From Clostridia bacterium (GTDB lineage Bacteria; Bacillota; Clostridia; Lachnospirales; Cellulosilyticaceae): 64,000 nt of DNA. A model generated the notes under the pieces. That model was not told the origin of the DNA. It ran no database searches and saw only the letters and a list, made by a program, of their open reading frames with translations. Of this stretch, positions 17,288 to 26,394 are shown piece after piece. How positions within the stretch are numbered: position 1 is the stretch's first letter; every line of letters begins with the position of its first letter. Position numbers and translations under genes: made by a program. The stretch spans positions 115,591-179,590 of the forward strand of contig JARBUI010000005.1 in assembly GCA_029239755.1 (NCBI GenBank). Direction: 5' to 3'.

Positions 17288-18505
17288 TTACTTTTTAGGC
17301 GCATAATTATAAACTTCAACCATTTTTTTCACTACTTTTCCCGGTTTTCCTACTCTAGGACTTTTATCTCTTACAATCATGACAATAAGATAGTTATGAT
17401 CAAGGTCACTGTCTATGATGCGCTCTATAATTGTCTTACTTTGTCCTTTATCCACAGCCACTATATTAAATTTCTTATCAATCTCCTCAAGAGTTTCAAG
17501 GCTAGGGGTAGTATCATTCTTTTTAACATTTCGTAAGACTTTAATCACAAGCGTATAGTTTTCTACATTTATCTTATTAATAAATTTAAAAGTAAGAGAT
17601 GGGTTAAAGTCTCGCACAAGCTGCCTTAAATCTAACAACACAACCCCGCGGCTGTTAGGTTCAATCTCCCCTACGGGTCTTGTCTCACTTATGGTATAGA
17701 CATAGCCATCTGCCCCTGCATTAATTGCCTCTTGATCTATATGTAATATCTCTTCTGAAGGATTATTGGGAAGAATACTTGTGTCTTCAATGCTATTTGC
17801 ATCTCTTTTCTTAAAACTTATGGTTTTTACATCACTTATTACATAGCCCGCCGATGGATCTTCAAATCCACTGGGGATAAAGCTGTCTTTAAGCAGCGTA
17901 CCTTTAAAAGACTTAGCCATTTCTGGTGCAATCGTTAGGTCTACTAAGTCTTCAGTCTCTAAGGAACTATCAAAACGCATAGATGGATCCATATTAGAAT
18001 AAAGCTTAATGGCGTCTTTTAGGGTGTCTTTATTAAGGGAAAGCTTACTCGGCATGCTGAGAGATATTTCATTCATATTCCATATAGCTATCTCATACTC
18101 ATACTTGCTTGTATCATACTTTGTATCATGGCTGTCCCTATTTTCCGCACTGCTAAGTGCCAAAAAGTCTTTTATATCTATGAGTGTTGTTTCATCCGGT
18201 GGATTAATCAAATACTCTGTGCGTTTATTGAGTTCAACCACATCAGCTGGGTCTGTGTCCTTTAGAATATTGCCTTCCCTTCTATTTTTAAGGGCTATAT
18301 CTTTTGTAAGCTGTACTTTAATATCCTCCATCAAAGCTTCTGCATTTAATGTACTGATACTGATAGCTTCTGACTCAGTTCTTATTTTAGTAGAAGATAC
18401 AAGGGATACACTAAGCGGTGTAATAATAATTGCTATAACAAATAAACAGACTGCCACTTCCGCATAAGTCATCCCTTTTTGACTGTGTTTTTTTCTACCT
18501 GTCAT
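17288..18505 (-). CDS. Large prepilin-like protein
   Basis: 405 residues with a type IV prepilin leader: Arg-Lys-Lys-His-Ser-Gln-Lys-Gly, cleavage before Met-Thr-Tyr-Ala-Glu, then a hydrophobic helix (Val-Ala-Val-Cys-Leu-Phe-Val-Ile). The globular part is far larger than a normal minor pilin (about 370 residues) and has no domain I recognise. It lies between pilO and the PilX-like gene, 17-21 bases from each. Likely a minor pilin. Confidence 0.8.
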   Translation of the reverse strand: MTGRKKHSQKGMTYAEVAVCLFVIAIIITPLSVSLVSSTKIRTESEAISISTLNAEALMEDIKVQLTKDIALKNRREGNILKDTDPADVVELNKRTEYLINPPDETTLIDIKDFLALSSAENRDSHDTKYDTSKYEYEIAIWNMNEISLSMPSKLSLNKDTLKDAIKLYSNMDPSMRFDSSLETEDLVDLTIAPEMAKSFKGTLLKDSFIPSGFEDPSAGYVISDVKTISFKKRDANSIEDTSILPNNPSEEILHIDQEAINAGADGYVYTISETRPVGEIEPNSRGVVLLDLRQLVRDFNPSLTFKFINKINVENYTLVIKVLRNVKKNDTTPSLETLEEIDKKFNIVAVDKGQSKTIIERIIDSDLDHNYLIVMIVRDKSPRVGKPGKVVKKMVEVYNYAPKK

Positions 18506-18526
18506 TTTATCACATCCTTACTTAAG

Positions 18527-19711
18527 CTAAGTAAGCTTTACCTTTCCCTTTGTTTGCCCTTTAAAAACTTCTTCATCAAATTCATTATAAATATGGATGT
18601 TTTCTAAGAGAGTGCCATTAAGTGTGACTTTGATAGGTTCACTAGTATAATCACGGATATAAATATGTACCTGAGGCATAACAGCTTCCAGCTGCCTCAT
18701 TTGCGAGTATATGGTTAGGCTTAAATCTTTTATGGGCATTAGCACACTATTTTGCTCAACTTTGCCATTTTCATCCTCTAAAACTACATCATAGCCACTG
18801 TCTTTAATAGATACTGTAATATAGGTATCAGCTGAAGATAATAGACCCGTATAACTATTTGGTCCATTCCCTGGGCCTAAAAATTTATAAGTGTCTCCCG
18901 ATGTAAGAGAGTCTAATATATCTAGTCTAAACTTACCATTGGAATCTGCACGATTGCCTGATCCCTGATTTTGATTGGTATCAGGGGAAGGTATGTGATC
19001 TCCTGGGATTGGAAGATTAGTATCCTCATTTATGTTTGTTAAATCTCTATTTAAAAAAGCCCCCTCTGTATTATGAAATAAGTTAAACTCTGGCTCATAT
19101 ATCTCGTCAACTGCAGCATCATTAGGTCTTGCAAACAAAGTGAAATCTAACTTTGTCGTTACAAGCTCATTTGCCTTATCTCCATACCAAAGGCGAATGA
19201 GTTTTGCCTCTTCGCTGGTTTGCACAGCATTATCTATGCTGCAGTTTTGTATATTAATAATCTCATAGGAAGCATTGAGATCTTCGATAAACTGCTTGGA
19301 TTGCGTGAAGGTTGTTACATAGGTTAAGGTATATTTCTTTTCTATAATACTGCCTATTTCATCTTCATGGATAATGTCTTCGCTATGCTCTAGCTTGACC
19401 TTAAAAAAATTATTAAGCTCCATGAGATTGTTGATCTGTACAAACTCCTTTGTTACGGATGCGCTTGTTGGAATAGTATTAAGTACAGCTGACTTTTCTT
19501 CATTGATACGGCTTAGCTCCTCTTCTGTTTGGGGCAAGCCTTCTAATCTTTCTTTTAACGCCATAATTTCTCTCCTGGTACTCATAATCTCATCTTCGTT
19601 ATCTAGGATCTGTCGTTTTAAATCTTGACGCACGGTTAAAACATAAAAAAGCTGACTGCCTAATACTAAAACAACTGCTACTATAAAAAGAATATGTTTT
19701 AGGGATTTCAT
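18527..19711 (-). CDS. pilO: PilO-like type IV pilus inner-membrane protein
   Basis: 394 residues: short cytoplasmic N-terminus, one membrane helix (about residues 6-27), a coiled coil (about 28-75, rich in Glu/Arg/Leu) and a ferredoxin-like extracytoplasmic domain, followed by an extra C-terminal domain with Thr-Val-Ser-Ile-Lys-Asp and a Pro/Asn/Gly linker near 235-255. Canonical PilO is about 200 residues, so this one carries a long extension. It overlaps the pilN stop by four bases. In the platform it pairs with PilN to link PilM and PilC. Confidence 0.82.
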   Translation of the reverse strand: MKSLKHILFIVAVVLVLGSQLFYVLTVRQDLKRQILDNEDEIMSTRREIMALKERLEGLPQTEEELSRINEEKSAVLNTIPTSASVTKEFVQINNLMELNNFFKVKLEHSEDIIHEDEIGSIIEKKYTLTYVTTFTQSKQFIEDLNASYEIINIQNCSIDNAVQTSEEAKLIRLWYGDKANELVTTKLDFTLFARPNDAAVDEIYEPEFNLFHNTEGAFLNRDLTNINEDTNLPIPGDHIPSPDTNQNQGSGNRADSNGKFRLDILDSLTSGDTYKFLGPGNGPNSYTGLLSSADTYITVSIKDSGYDVVLEDENGKVEQNSVLMPIKDLSLTIYSQMRQLEAVMPQVHIYIRDYTSEPIKVTLNGTLLENIHIYNEFDEEVFKGQTKGKVKLT

Positions 19712-20391
19712 GACTCATTTCCCCCCTCTGCTGATTCCTCTACCGTTTGTTCCTCTCCTTGCTCTATAGTCTCTGGTGATTTCTCATCTGTTTCCTTGGT
19801 TAGGGACACTGGCATTTTTATGGTGATCTCATACTTTTGATAAGTACTCTCCGCAGTGCCTTCTTCTATTTTAAAGGTAACTACTGTATCCTTATAGATG
19901 GTTTCTAGTAAAGTTATGTAATGAAGCAGCCCTCTTGCTGTCTGTATGCGTCCTTTGATAATAATGGAGGATCCTTCTGTTGCAGCTTCTCCCTCATTGG
20001 GCGTGGCTGTTTTAACATCAAGATTATCTATTGTAACCCCCTGGGGAAGTCTTGCAACAAGTTCAGTTAATAGTTCTCCGTTAACAAAAGATGGCTTTTT
20101 AAGCGCTTTATACTTATCAATCCACTTCTGTACTTCTTCCTTTGACCGATTTAAGTTTTCCATCGTTTGGTTAACTTCTAGAAATTTGGGGTCGTTTGCC
20201 TGTATTTCTAAATCGAGCAATAAGCTCTCCTGCTGTTTGATTTCTCTCATAGGTGGCAATACGACCGTTACAGCAAATAAAACGCATTCTAAAAGCAGTA
20301 TAAGTACACCCAGAAATATATAGACTTTCATTTTTTGTGCCTGTATATGTTCTTTTGGTAATAAGTTAATCTCTTTTACTTTAGGCCTCAT
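19708..20391 (-). CDS. pilN: PilN type IV pilus assembly protein
   Basis: 227 residues. The N-terminal Glu-Ile-Asn-Leu-Leu-Pro motif (residues 7-12), which docks into PilM, is intact, followed by a single membrane helix (about 22-45), a coiled coil and a ferredoxin-like domain. The last 30 residues are acidic (Glu-rich) and low complexity. It sits between pilM and pilO as in most type IV pilus loci. Confidence 0.92.
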   Translation of the reverse strand: MRPKVKEINLLPKEHIQAQKMKVYIFLGVLILLLECVLFAVTVVLPPMREIKQQESLLLDLEIQANDPKFLEVNQTMENLNRSKEEVQKWIDKYKALKKPSFVNGELLTELVARLPQGVTIDNLDVKTATPNEGEAATEGSSIIIKGRIQTARGLLHYITLLETIYKDTVVTFKIEEGTAESTYQKYEITIKMPVSLTKETDEKSPETIEQGEEQTVEESAEGGNES

Positions 20392-20402
20392 TCCTTTTCC
20401 CC

Positions 20403-21425
20403 CTAAATTCCATTAATTGCCCCTAGTATATTTACAAAAAATCTTCGATAGGAAGCAAAATCGCTATCTGGTTTTTCGACTACATTTGTGAACTCACTGA
20501 TTCCTTGCGTTTGAATATTAAGAGCCTCCCTAATATAGGTTTCAATCCCTTTAATATTCGCTCCTCCGCCTATGAGATAAATCTTTCTGATAGGACTATT
20601 TTCAAATCTCGAATAGTAGAACTGTATGATTCTCTCTAATTCAGCGATAACATTATACTCTATTTGGGGTCTGATCAATTCTTTCAAATAGTTTTCATAT
20701 TCATTTTTTCCTTGATCTGTCAGCTGCTCTTCATTGGGATTCACAAAAGAACTTTCTATGGTTTCATTAACTAAGTCTACTCCAAATTCAATAATTCTTG
20801 TAAGCACTGTATGACCTTTAGAAACAATGGTTGCCGTTGTGGATTTACCCCCGATATCAATGATAAGTGCATCCCCATCTGTATGATTTACAATGCGTGC
20901 CTCAGCACCAAATGCCTTTGCCAAAGCTTCTGATGGAATACTTATCTTAATGGGTGTAAGCTTTAAACTTTCTATGAGATTGACCATAGGAAGTACAATG
21001 TGATTAGGCGCTGCCACTAATAAAATCTCTTGTTTATTTACCCCTGCTTCCTCAAACTCCCTAGTAATTTTGAAATCTATCTGGTACTGAGAGGTCTCAA
21101 CTGGCAGATATTCTTCTGGCCTTATGGCTAAAAGCTGTTTGATAACTTTTTCAGGCTGCTTGTCTATCACCGCATTCCTAATAATAATTTGATTACTTTG
21201 AATTAAAACAACTGCCTTTTTAGCTTTATATTTTTTACTGGTTAATTCCTTTGAAATAACTTCTAAAATAGGTTCTAAATGAGTAATACCTCCATTTACT
21301 ACACAGTCTCTTAGTGTATCTAAAAGTGAAAACTTTTCTATTTTAATGGTCTCAGCTTTTTTTGTTACTTCTATTAGTTTAATCGTGTTGTTTCCTATTT
21401 CTATCCCCAACATTCTCTTTGCCAT
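20403..21425 (-). CDS. pilM: PilM actin-like type IV pilus platform protein
   Basis: 340-residue actin/FtsA-fold cytoplasmic protein. Phosphate loops and nucleotide motifs: Leu-Gly-Ile-Glu-Ile-Gly-Asn-Asn-Thr-Ile-Lys near the N-terminus, Leu-Ile-Ile-Asp-Ile-Gly-Gly-Lys-Ser near 187, and Leu-Ile-Gly-Gly-Gly-Ala-Asn near 288. It binds the INLLP tail of PilN and ATP. Starts with ATG and a GAGGGG site, 11 bases ahead of pilN. Confidence 0.94.
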   Translation of the reverse strand: MAKRMLGIEIGNNTIKLIEVTKKAETIKIEKFSLLDTLRDCVVNGGITHLEPILEVISKELTSKKYKAKKAVVLIQSNQIIIRNAVIDKQPEKVIKQLLAIRPEEYLPVETSQYQIDFKITREFEEAGVNKQEILLVAAPNHIVLPMVNLIESLKLTPIKISIPSEALAKAFGAEARIVNHTDGDALIIDIGGKSTTATIVSKGHTVLTRIIEFGVDLVNETIESSFVNPNEEQLTDQGKNEYENYLKELIRPQIEYNVIAELERIIQFYYSRFENSPIRKIYLIGGGANIKGIETYIREALNIQTQGISEFTNVVEKPDSDFASYRRFFVNILGAINGI

Positions 21426-21463
21426 TTTATCCCCTCTTTCAACTCAAGTGCTTTGTAGTATAT

Positions 21464-22060
21464 TTAATATTTAGCCTTATATTCTAGAGATTCACTAAAG
21501 ATATGTTGAACGATTTGAGCTGCCTGTGTTTCTCCCTTTTTACTTATTGTACACTCAAACACCACAATTGGAGAATCTTCCTCTCTAGTAACTTTTATAT
21601 TTTGTATTTTATCTGATATTAACGAAGATGTTGAATTGGCTATATAAACAAGTTTATATAGTCCTTCCCCATTGTCAAAAGACGCGTTTTCGGATAACTC
21701 AATCCTGCGATCACCTTTTCTCCCTGACCCAGCTGTCTTAAGCTCAATCTTTGCGAGCTGCTTGTCCTTAACTAAGCTGCTAGACTCCATGGTTTTAGGG
21801 GTTTCCGGGGGATGAATTTTAAGTTCTGGACTTCCTTCTACAGTAATAGTCACTTGATCTGCAAGTCTTATTTCCTCTCTAATAAAACTGCTTACCCTCC
21901 TGGATTCATCACTTAGATTAGTCTTATGATCAAATTGTGTATAAACGCTGTAGGTGTTACCAAAAAATTCCCACAAAGCCCCCATGAGCAGAGAAAACAA
22001 TAAAAGAGCAACAATCACTTCAATTAAGGTAAACCCTTTTGAATTTAAATCTTTTTTCAT
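21464..22060 (-). CDS. Minor pseudopilin (PulJ/PilW-like)
   Basis: 198 residues with a classical prepilin leader: Asn-Ser-Lys-Gly cut before Phe-Thr-Leu-Ile-Glu, Glu at +5, hydrophobic helix about 20 residues, then a 150-residue globular domain. Length and the helix-end Trp-Glu-Phe-Phe resemble PulJ/PilW proteins. It directly follows the FimT-like gene and precedes pilM. Probably part of a tip complex that initiates pilus assembly. Confidence 0.88.
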   Translation of the reverse strand: MKKDLNSKGFTLIEVIVALLLFSLLMGALWEFFGNTYSVYTQFDHKTNLSDESRRVSSFIREEIRLADQVTITVEGSPELKIHPPETPKTMESSSLVKDKQLAKIELKTAGSGRKGDRRIELSENASFDNGEGLYKLVYIANSTSSLISDKIQNIKVTREEDSPIVVFECTISKKGETQAAQIVQHIFSESLEYKAKY

Positions 22061-22078
22061 ATGCCTCCTCCCCCATAG

Positions 22079-22600
22079 CTAATATGTAATCTTATAATGA
22101 CCTGTTATCCCATCAAAAAAAATGTCTGCCTTCGCTGTATCATAAGTAATAACTATCTTAAGTTCATAAATATCTTTTGAAGGCACACCTGTGTCCATCA
22201 TATACCCATAGCCATCGAACTGTATCTTTGTTGGTACAGCTATTACATCTGCTTCACCGTCTGTTGTTTCCATAGTGATCCTGATATTTTTGGAATTCGC
22301 CTCGTTTTTATCCCTTTGAGTACCACCAGCCGTATGGATTGCAGGCGAAAGCTTGTACCCATTATAATAACCTAGTGCTGCATCATCCGTTAACTCAACT
22401 GAATGTTGGACCCTTCCCATTGTCATAGCTTTTGTTCTTTGAGCCGTAAGGTCTAAGCAGATTTCTTTCGCTAATTTTTTAACTTCTTGCCTGCGAATTA
22501 AGCCTACACTAGGGACTGCAATGATGCCAATAAACCCCATGAGAATAATAATCACTGCTACTTCTACAATTGTAAAACCTCTTCTATTTTGCTTTAACAT
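22079..22600 (-). CDS. Minor pseudopilin (GspH/FimT-like)
   Basis: 173 residues. Prepilin leader Asn-Arg-Arg-Gly cut before Phe-Thr-Ile-Val-Glu-Val, then a membrane helix, then the FimT/GspH-type sequence with Asp-Leu-Thr-Ala-Gln-Arg-Thr-Lys-Ala-Met and a beta-rich tail. Starts 20 bases after pilD. One of four minor pseudopilins in the window. Confidence 0.88.
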   Translation of the reverse strand: MLKQNRRGFTIVEVAVIIILMGFIGIIAVPSVGLIRRQEVKKLAKEICLDLTAQRTKAMTMGRVQHSVELTDDAALGYYNGYKLSPAIHTAGGTQRDKNEANSKNIRITMETTDGEADVIAVPTKIQFDGYGYMMDTGVPSKDIYELKIVITYDTAKADIFFDGITGHYKITY

Positions 22601-22620
22601 AAACGCCCCCTGCTTCTAAC

Positions 22621-23391
22621 TCACAGTAATCCTAAATACCAAGATAAAATATACTCTCCATAAAATAATGCAATAATAGCCCCCACATTTAAAAAGGGCC
22701 CAAAAGGAAAAGGTTCACTTTTTTTCCTGATAACCAGTAATATTATACCATAAAAGGATGCTAAAACCGAGGCTAGAAAAAGTGTAAGAAAGGTCAGGTT
22801 CATGGATAAATAAAGGGCAAGCATACCCACAAGCCTTACATCCCCAAAACCGAGCCCTTCTTTTTTTAACAAGAACTGCGCTCCATAAAAAAGGGCGTAA
22901 AAAAGCCCATAGGCTATACCCGCTGCCAAAAAGGGATAGAGAACAAATTGAAGTGATTGATACCCCCCTGCCTGTATGCCTCTAAAAATAATGCCTGCTA
23001 TAAATCCAAATAAGATAATTCTTGTGGGAAGCAGCATATGGTCTATATCAATCATAGTCAGCACTATCAATAGCGCTGCAAAAACAGCGTACATCAGCCC
23101 CTCTAAAGAAAATCCAAACTTCAAATAAACTGCCCCATATAAAAGCCCTGTTAAAATTTCAATGACCATATAACGAATAGATACTTTTTGGCCACAGTAA
23201 CGACATTTGCCTCTTAGATATAAAAAACTTAAGACAGGAATGAGGTCTAACCCACTTAGTGCGTGCTTACAAGTTGTGCAATGAGATCCTGGATAAGCAA
23301 TGTTTTCACCTTTGGGTATGCGATAGATACAGACATTTAGGAAACTCCCTATGATTATTCCGAACAATATCGCCATGACTATACTTAACAT
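22621..23391 (-). CDS. pilD: Prepilin peptidase and N-methyltransferase
   Basis: 256-residue membrane aspartic peptidase. Two Cys-X-X-Cys pairs in the N-terminal cytoplasmic loop (Cys-Thr-Thr-Cys and Cys-Arg-Tyr-Cys) mark the zinc/methyltransferase region; catalytic aspartates are in Met-Ile-Asp-Ile-Asp-His and in the Gly-Phe-Gly-Asp-Val-Arg motif. About seven membrane helices. It cleaves the leaders of the pilins encoded around it. The ribosome binding site GAAAGGGGAA lies at the foot of the hairpin that follows pilA. Confidence 0.96.
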   Translation of the reverse strand: MLSIVMAILFGIIIGSFLNVCIYRIPKGENIAYPGSHCTTCKHALSGLDLIPVLSFLYLRGKCRYCGQKVSIRYMVIEILTGLLYGAVYLKFGFSLEGLMYAVFAALLIVLTMIDIDHMLLPTRIILFGFIAGIIFRGIQAGGYQSLQFVLYPFLAAGIAYGLFYALFYGAQFLLKKEGLGFGDVRLVGMLALYLSMNLTFLTLFLASVLASFYGIILLVIRKKSEPFPFGPFLNVGAIIALFYGEYILSWYLGLL

Positions 23392-23406
23392 TTGTTCCCC
23401 TTTCTA

Positions 23407-23442
23407 AAACAAGCAGATATTCTACAGAATACCTGCTTGTTT
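23407..23442 (-). terminator. Hairpin between pilA and pilD, partial terminator
   Basis: A 10-bp perfect stem (23407-23416 with 23433-23442), an A-C mismatch and a further 5-bp stem with a four-base loop, followed on the minus strand by TTTT. It lies 63 bases past the pilA stop and 15 bases before the pilD start. Such a weak terminator after the major pilin lets pilA mRNA exceed that of downstream genes and may protect its 3' end. Confidence 0.65.
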
Positions 23443-23504
23443 ATACCACTGCATTATAGATCTATTAATTTAAATCGGTAAGTTCTTGTATAACATAATA
23501 TTAC

Positions 23505-24017
23505 TTAATCATCATCACCATCATCATCACCACCAGAAGCAGGTGGTGCTATTTCTGCGGTACCATTTCTTACCCAATCATAAGTAGTATCTTTTGCATC
23601 CAGAGTTCCTACAAGAGTTACATATTCTTGTTGCTCAGTTGATGAATCAAAGCTTAAATAGCACTTTTCATCATCTGCCATAAGTGTTCCTCCCGTTTGA
23701 AGTTTTAACAAACCACTTTCTAAATCTTTATCATCTATATACTGCCCATCTACTAATTCATCTAACATTACAGCTGTTACAGCCCCATTATTTAAAGCCG
23801 AAAAACCACCTGGATAAGCTCCTGTTTCGGCTTTAAATATATCTAATTGTCTTTGTAATGTTTTTACTGATGTAACATCTGTTGTTAATCTTGCTTTCAG
23901 TGACATATTACCAAACATAGGTACAAGTACTGCTCCTATAATCCCCATAATCGCTACTACGATAATAAGCTCAATCATGGTAAAACCTTTCTCATTCTTT
24001 TTCTGTGTTTGTTTCAT
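23505..24017 (-). CDS. pilA: Major type IV pilin
   Basis: 170 residues: leader Lys-Lys-Asn-Glu-Lys-Gly, cleavage before Phe-Thr-Met-Ile-Glu, the highly conserved Leu-Ile-Ile-Val-Val-Ala-Ile-Met-Gly-Ile helix, then a PulG-like globular domain with Asp-Ile-Phe-Lys-Ala-Glu-Thr-Gly-Ala-Tyr-Pro. The C-terminus ends in an unusual Gly-Gly-Asp-Asp-Asp-Gly-Asp-Asp-Asp tail, which could bind calcium. Only one Cys, so no disulfide loop. It has its own strong ribosome binding site and is set between pilC and pilD; the hairpin after it supports a high-abundance product. Confidence 0.9.
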   Translation of the reverse strand: MKQTQKKNEKGFTMIELIIVVAIMGIIGAVLVPMFGNMSLKARLTTDVTSVKTLQRQLDIFKAETGAYPGGFSALNNGAVTAVMLDELVDGQYIDDKDLESGLLKLQTGGTLMADDEKCYLSFDSSTEQQEYVTLVGTLDAKDTTYDWVRNGTAEIAPPASGGDDDGDDD

Positions 24018-24075
24018 TATCTACACTCCCTCTATTTTTTTATATTTCTTTTATGTAAAGCCAATATGGCATTTA

Positions 24076-25290
24076 CTACATCATAGCTCCTGCAGCAGTG
24101 AAGGTTGGCAAGATAACTGCCATCATGATACCTCCTACTACAATAGCAATAAAAATAGTAAGTATCGGTTCAATAAGCACCATCAAACTATCAATGGTCG
24201 TTTGAACCTCATCGTTAAAATAACTTCCTATTTTAATGAGCATTTCATCTAGCTGGCCTGTTTCTTCTCCGACGCTGATCATGCTAAACATAATAACAGG
24301 ATATATCTGACTCCCCCGCAGGGAATCATACAAAGTATTTCCATGTCTTAGAGATTCTATGGCTTTATCAAGTTCTTCCTCGGCCACAGCATTGTTCACA
24401 ACCCGCTTTAAAATATCCATTGCCTGCAGCATCGGAAGACCCGACGATACCAGCATAGACAGAGTCTTTGCAAATAGACTAGAGAGAGCTTTTTTATTAA
24501 GAGGCCCAAAAAGCGGCAGCTTAAGAGACAAACTGTCCAAGGCTTTTTTCCCCCTAGGTATCTTTTTAATATTGAGTCCTACCCCTACTAATAACGCTGT
24601 AATACCGAGCAGAATCGGCCAGCTGGCTACAAAAAAATCACTCACAGCCATAACCATTTTGGTAGCCATGGGCAGTTCAACGTCAATATCCTCAAACATG
24701 GTGACAAAGTTAGGGATGACCTTGATCATCATAATGGTGACTACAACAGCTACCACGATTAAAACCAGTATAGGATAAGTAAGCGCCTTTTTTAGCTTTC
24801 TGGCTGTTCCCAGTTGGACATCAAAATGATCAACCACTTGATTCAGCACCACGTCCAGATTACCTGATGCCTCGCCGCACTCTATCATACTGACCAAGAG
24901 ATCAGGAAAAATCTTTTCATTTCTTGCTGCTTCTGATAGGGTTATCCCTCTGTTGATTTCTTCATGGATATTAATAATATGCTTCTTAAAAGCTTTATGT
25001 ACAGTTTGCTCACTACATATTTCAAGGGCTCTCCCTACACTTATTCCCGCTTGAATCATAGCTGCAAATTGTTTGCAGAAAAATGTGATATCTCTCATTT
25101 TAATAGGCTTTTGAAAGAGGCTTATTTCCCCAATATCACTATTTAAAGCATTTTTCTTCCTAATATAAATGGGGTATAAGTATTTATCCGCCAAAAGCCT
25201 TTTGACCATCTCTTCATTTTCAGTTTCTATTTCACCTTTTACAACCTTGTTATGCAGTATGTCTTTGGCTTTATAGAGGTATGTCTCCAA
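24076..25290 (-). CDS. pilC: PilC type IV pilus platform membrane protein
   Basis: 404-residue GspF-family protein: two homologous cytoplasmic T2SSF domains (about 65-190 and 265-390) and three membrane helices (near 165-190, 215-235 and 370-395). It rotates with PilB/PilT to add or remove pilins. The start is TTG, with AAGGGGGGAGAAGG just before it; no ATG is available nearby. It lies 20 bases after pilT. Confidence 0.95.
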   Translation of the reverse strand: METYLYKAKDILHNKVVKGEIETENEEMVKRLLADKYLYPIYIRKKNALNSDIGEISLFQKPIKMRDITFFCKQFAAMIQAGISVGRALEICSEQTVHKAFKKHIINIHEEINRGITLSEAARNEKIFPDLLVSMIECGEASGNLDVVLNQVVDHFDVQLGTARKLKKALTYPILVLIVVAVVVTIMMIKVIPNFVTMFEDIDVELPMATKMVMAVSDFFVASWPILLGITALLVGVGLNIKKIPRGKKALDSLSLKLPLFGPLNKKALSSLFAKTLSMLVSSGLPMLQAMDILKRVVNNAVAEEELDKAIESLRHGNTLYDSLRGSQIYPVIMFSMISVGEETGQLDEMLIKIGSYFNDEVQTTIDSLMVLIEPILTIFIAIVVGGIMMAVILPTFTAAGAMM

Positions 25291-25309
25291 CCTTCTCCCC
25301 CCTTTTATA

Positions 25310-26377
25310 TTAGTATCTGTCTATTAATCTTTTAAACTCATCTTTTATTTGTGCATGGTTAGTTGCCGTTTCTAATGAAATTTTGCCTTCTTTATAAAGC
25401 TTCACAATAGAACTATCCATTGTCAGCATTCCATTTAATCCCCCTGTTTGAATCTGGGAATAAATTTGATGGGTTTTGCCCTCTCTAATGAGATTAGCTA
25501 TGGCTGGATTTCCCACCATGATCTCTAATGCAATACATCGTCCTTTAATATCTGATCTTGGCAGCAACTGCTGTGAGATAACCCCCTTTAAAATATTGGA
25601 AAGCTGCACTTTAATTTGCTGCTGCTGATGCGGCGGGAAAACATCTATAATCCTGTCAACGGTTTGAGGCGCCCCTATAGTATGCAAGGTGCTGAGCACC
25701 AAGTGCCCTGTCTCTGCCGCAGTAATAGCTGTAGCAATCGTCTCTTGATCTCGCATTTCTCCAACTAAAATAACATCTGGATCTTCTCTTAGGGCAGCTC
25801 GTAAAGCCTCTGAATAACTTTTGCTGTCAATTCCTATCTCCCTTTGATTTACAATGCTGTTTTTGTGCTTATGCAAGTACTCAATAGGATCCTCAAGGGT
25901 TAAAATATGCCCTTTTCTTTTTTCATTAATATAGTTAATCATGGTGGCAAGGGTAGTGGATTTACCACTTCCTGTAGGTCCAGTAACAAGCACTAAGCCT
26001 CTTGTATTATTAGCAAGAGATTCTAAAATATGCCTTGGGAGTCCAAGTTCGTCCATAGACGGAATAATAATGCCAACTGCTCTTAGGGCCGCGGCATAGG
26101 TTCCTCTTTGTTTAAATACATTTACCCTAAACCTTCCAATCTGAGGGATTGCATAAGAAAAGTCTACTTCCCCTTTTTCTTTAAACTTGTTATATATCGT
26201 ATCATCTTTAATGAGCAGCTGCTCTATAAGCTCTTTGGATTCTGCTGGCCCAAGGGCTGGTATATCTAACTGCATCAAGCTCCCATTGACTCTTATTGTA
26301 GGTGGAATTCCTGTTGTAATATGAAGGTCAGAGGCTTTTCTTGAGTTGACAATCTCTAACAGTACATCAATATTCAT
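25310..26377 (-). CDS. pilT: PilT pilus retraction ATPase
   Basis: 355-residue hexameric ATPase for pilus retraction and twitching. Walker A is Gly-Pro-Thr-Gly-Ser-Gly-Lys-Ser-Thr; the Asp box, Walker B (Val-Ile-Leu-Val-Gly-Glu-Met-Arg-Asp) and His box are intact; the PilT-specific C-terminal Asn-Leu-Ile-Arg-Glu-Gly motif is present, separating it from PilB. The start is the ATG at 26377: an ATG 15 bases upstream is itself part of the GAGGAG ribosome binding site. Begins 18 bases past the pilB stop. Confidence 0.96.
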   Translation of the reverse strand: MNIDVLLEIVNSRKASDLHITTGIPPTIRVNGSLMQLDIPALGPAESKELIEQLLIKDDTIYNKFKEKGEVDFSYAIPQIGRFRVNVFKQRGTYAAALRAVGIIIPSMDELGLPRHILESLANNTRGLVLVTGPTGSGKSTTLATMINYINEKRKGHILTLEDPIEYLHKHKNSIVNQREIGIDSKSYSEALRAALREDPDVILVGEMRDQETIATAITAAETGHLVLSTLHTIGAPQTVDRIIDVFPPHQQQQIKVQLSNILKGVISQQLLPRSDIKGRCIALEIMVGNPAIANLIREGKTHQIYSQIQTGGLNGMLTMDSSIVKLYKEGKISLETATNHAQIKDEFKRLIDRY

Positions 26378-26394
26378 ACCTTTTCTCCTCAATT

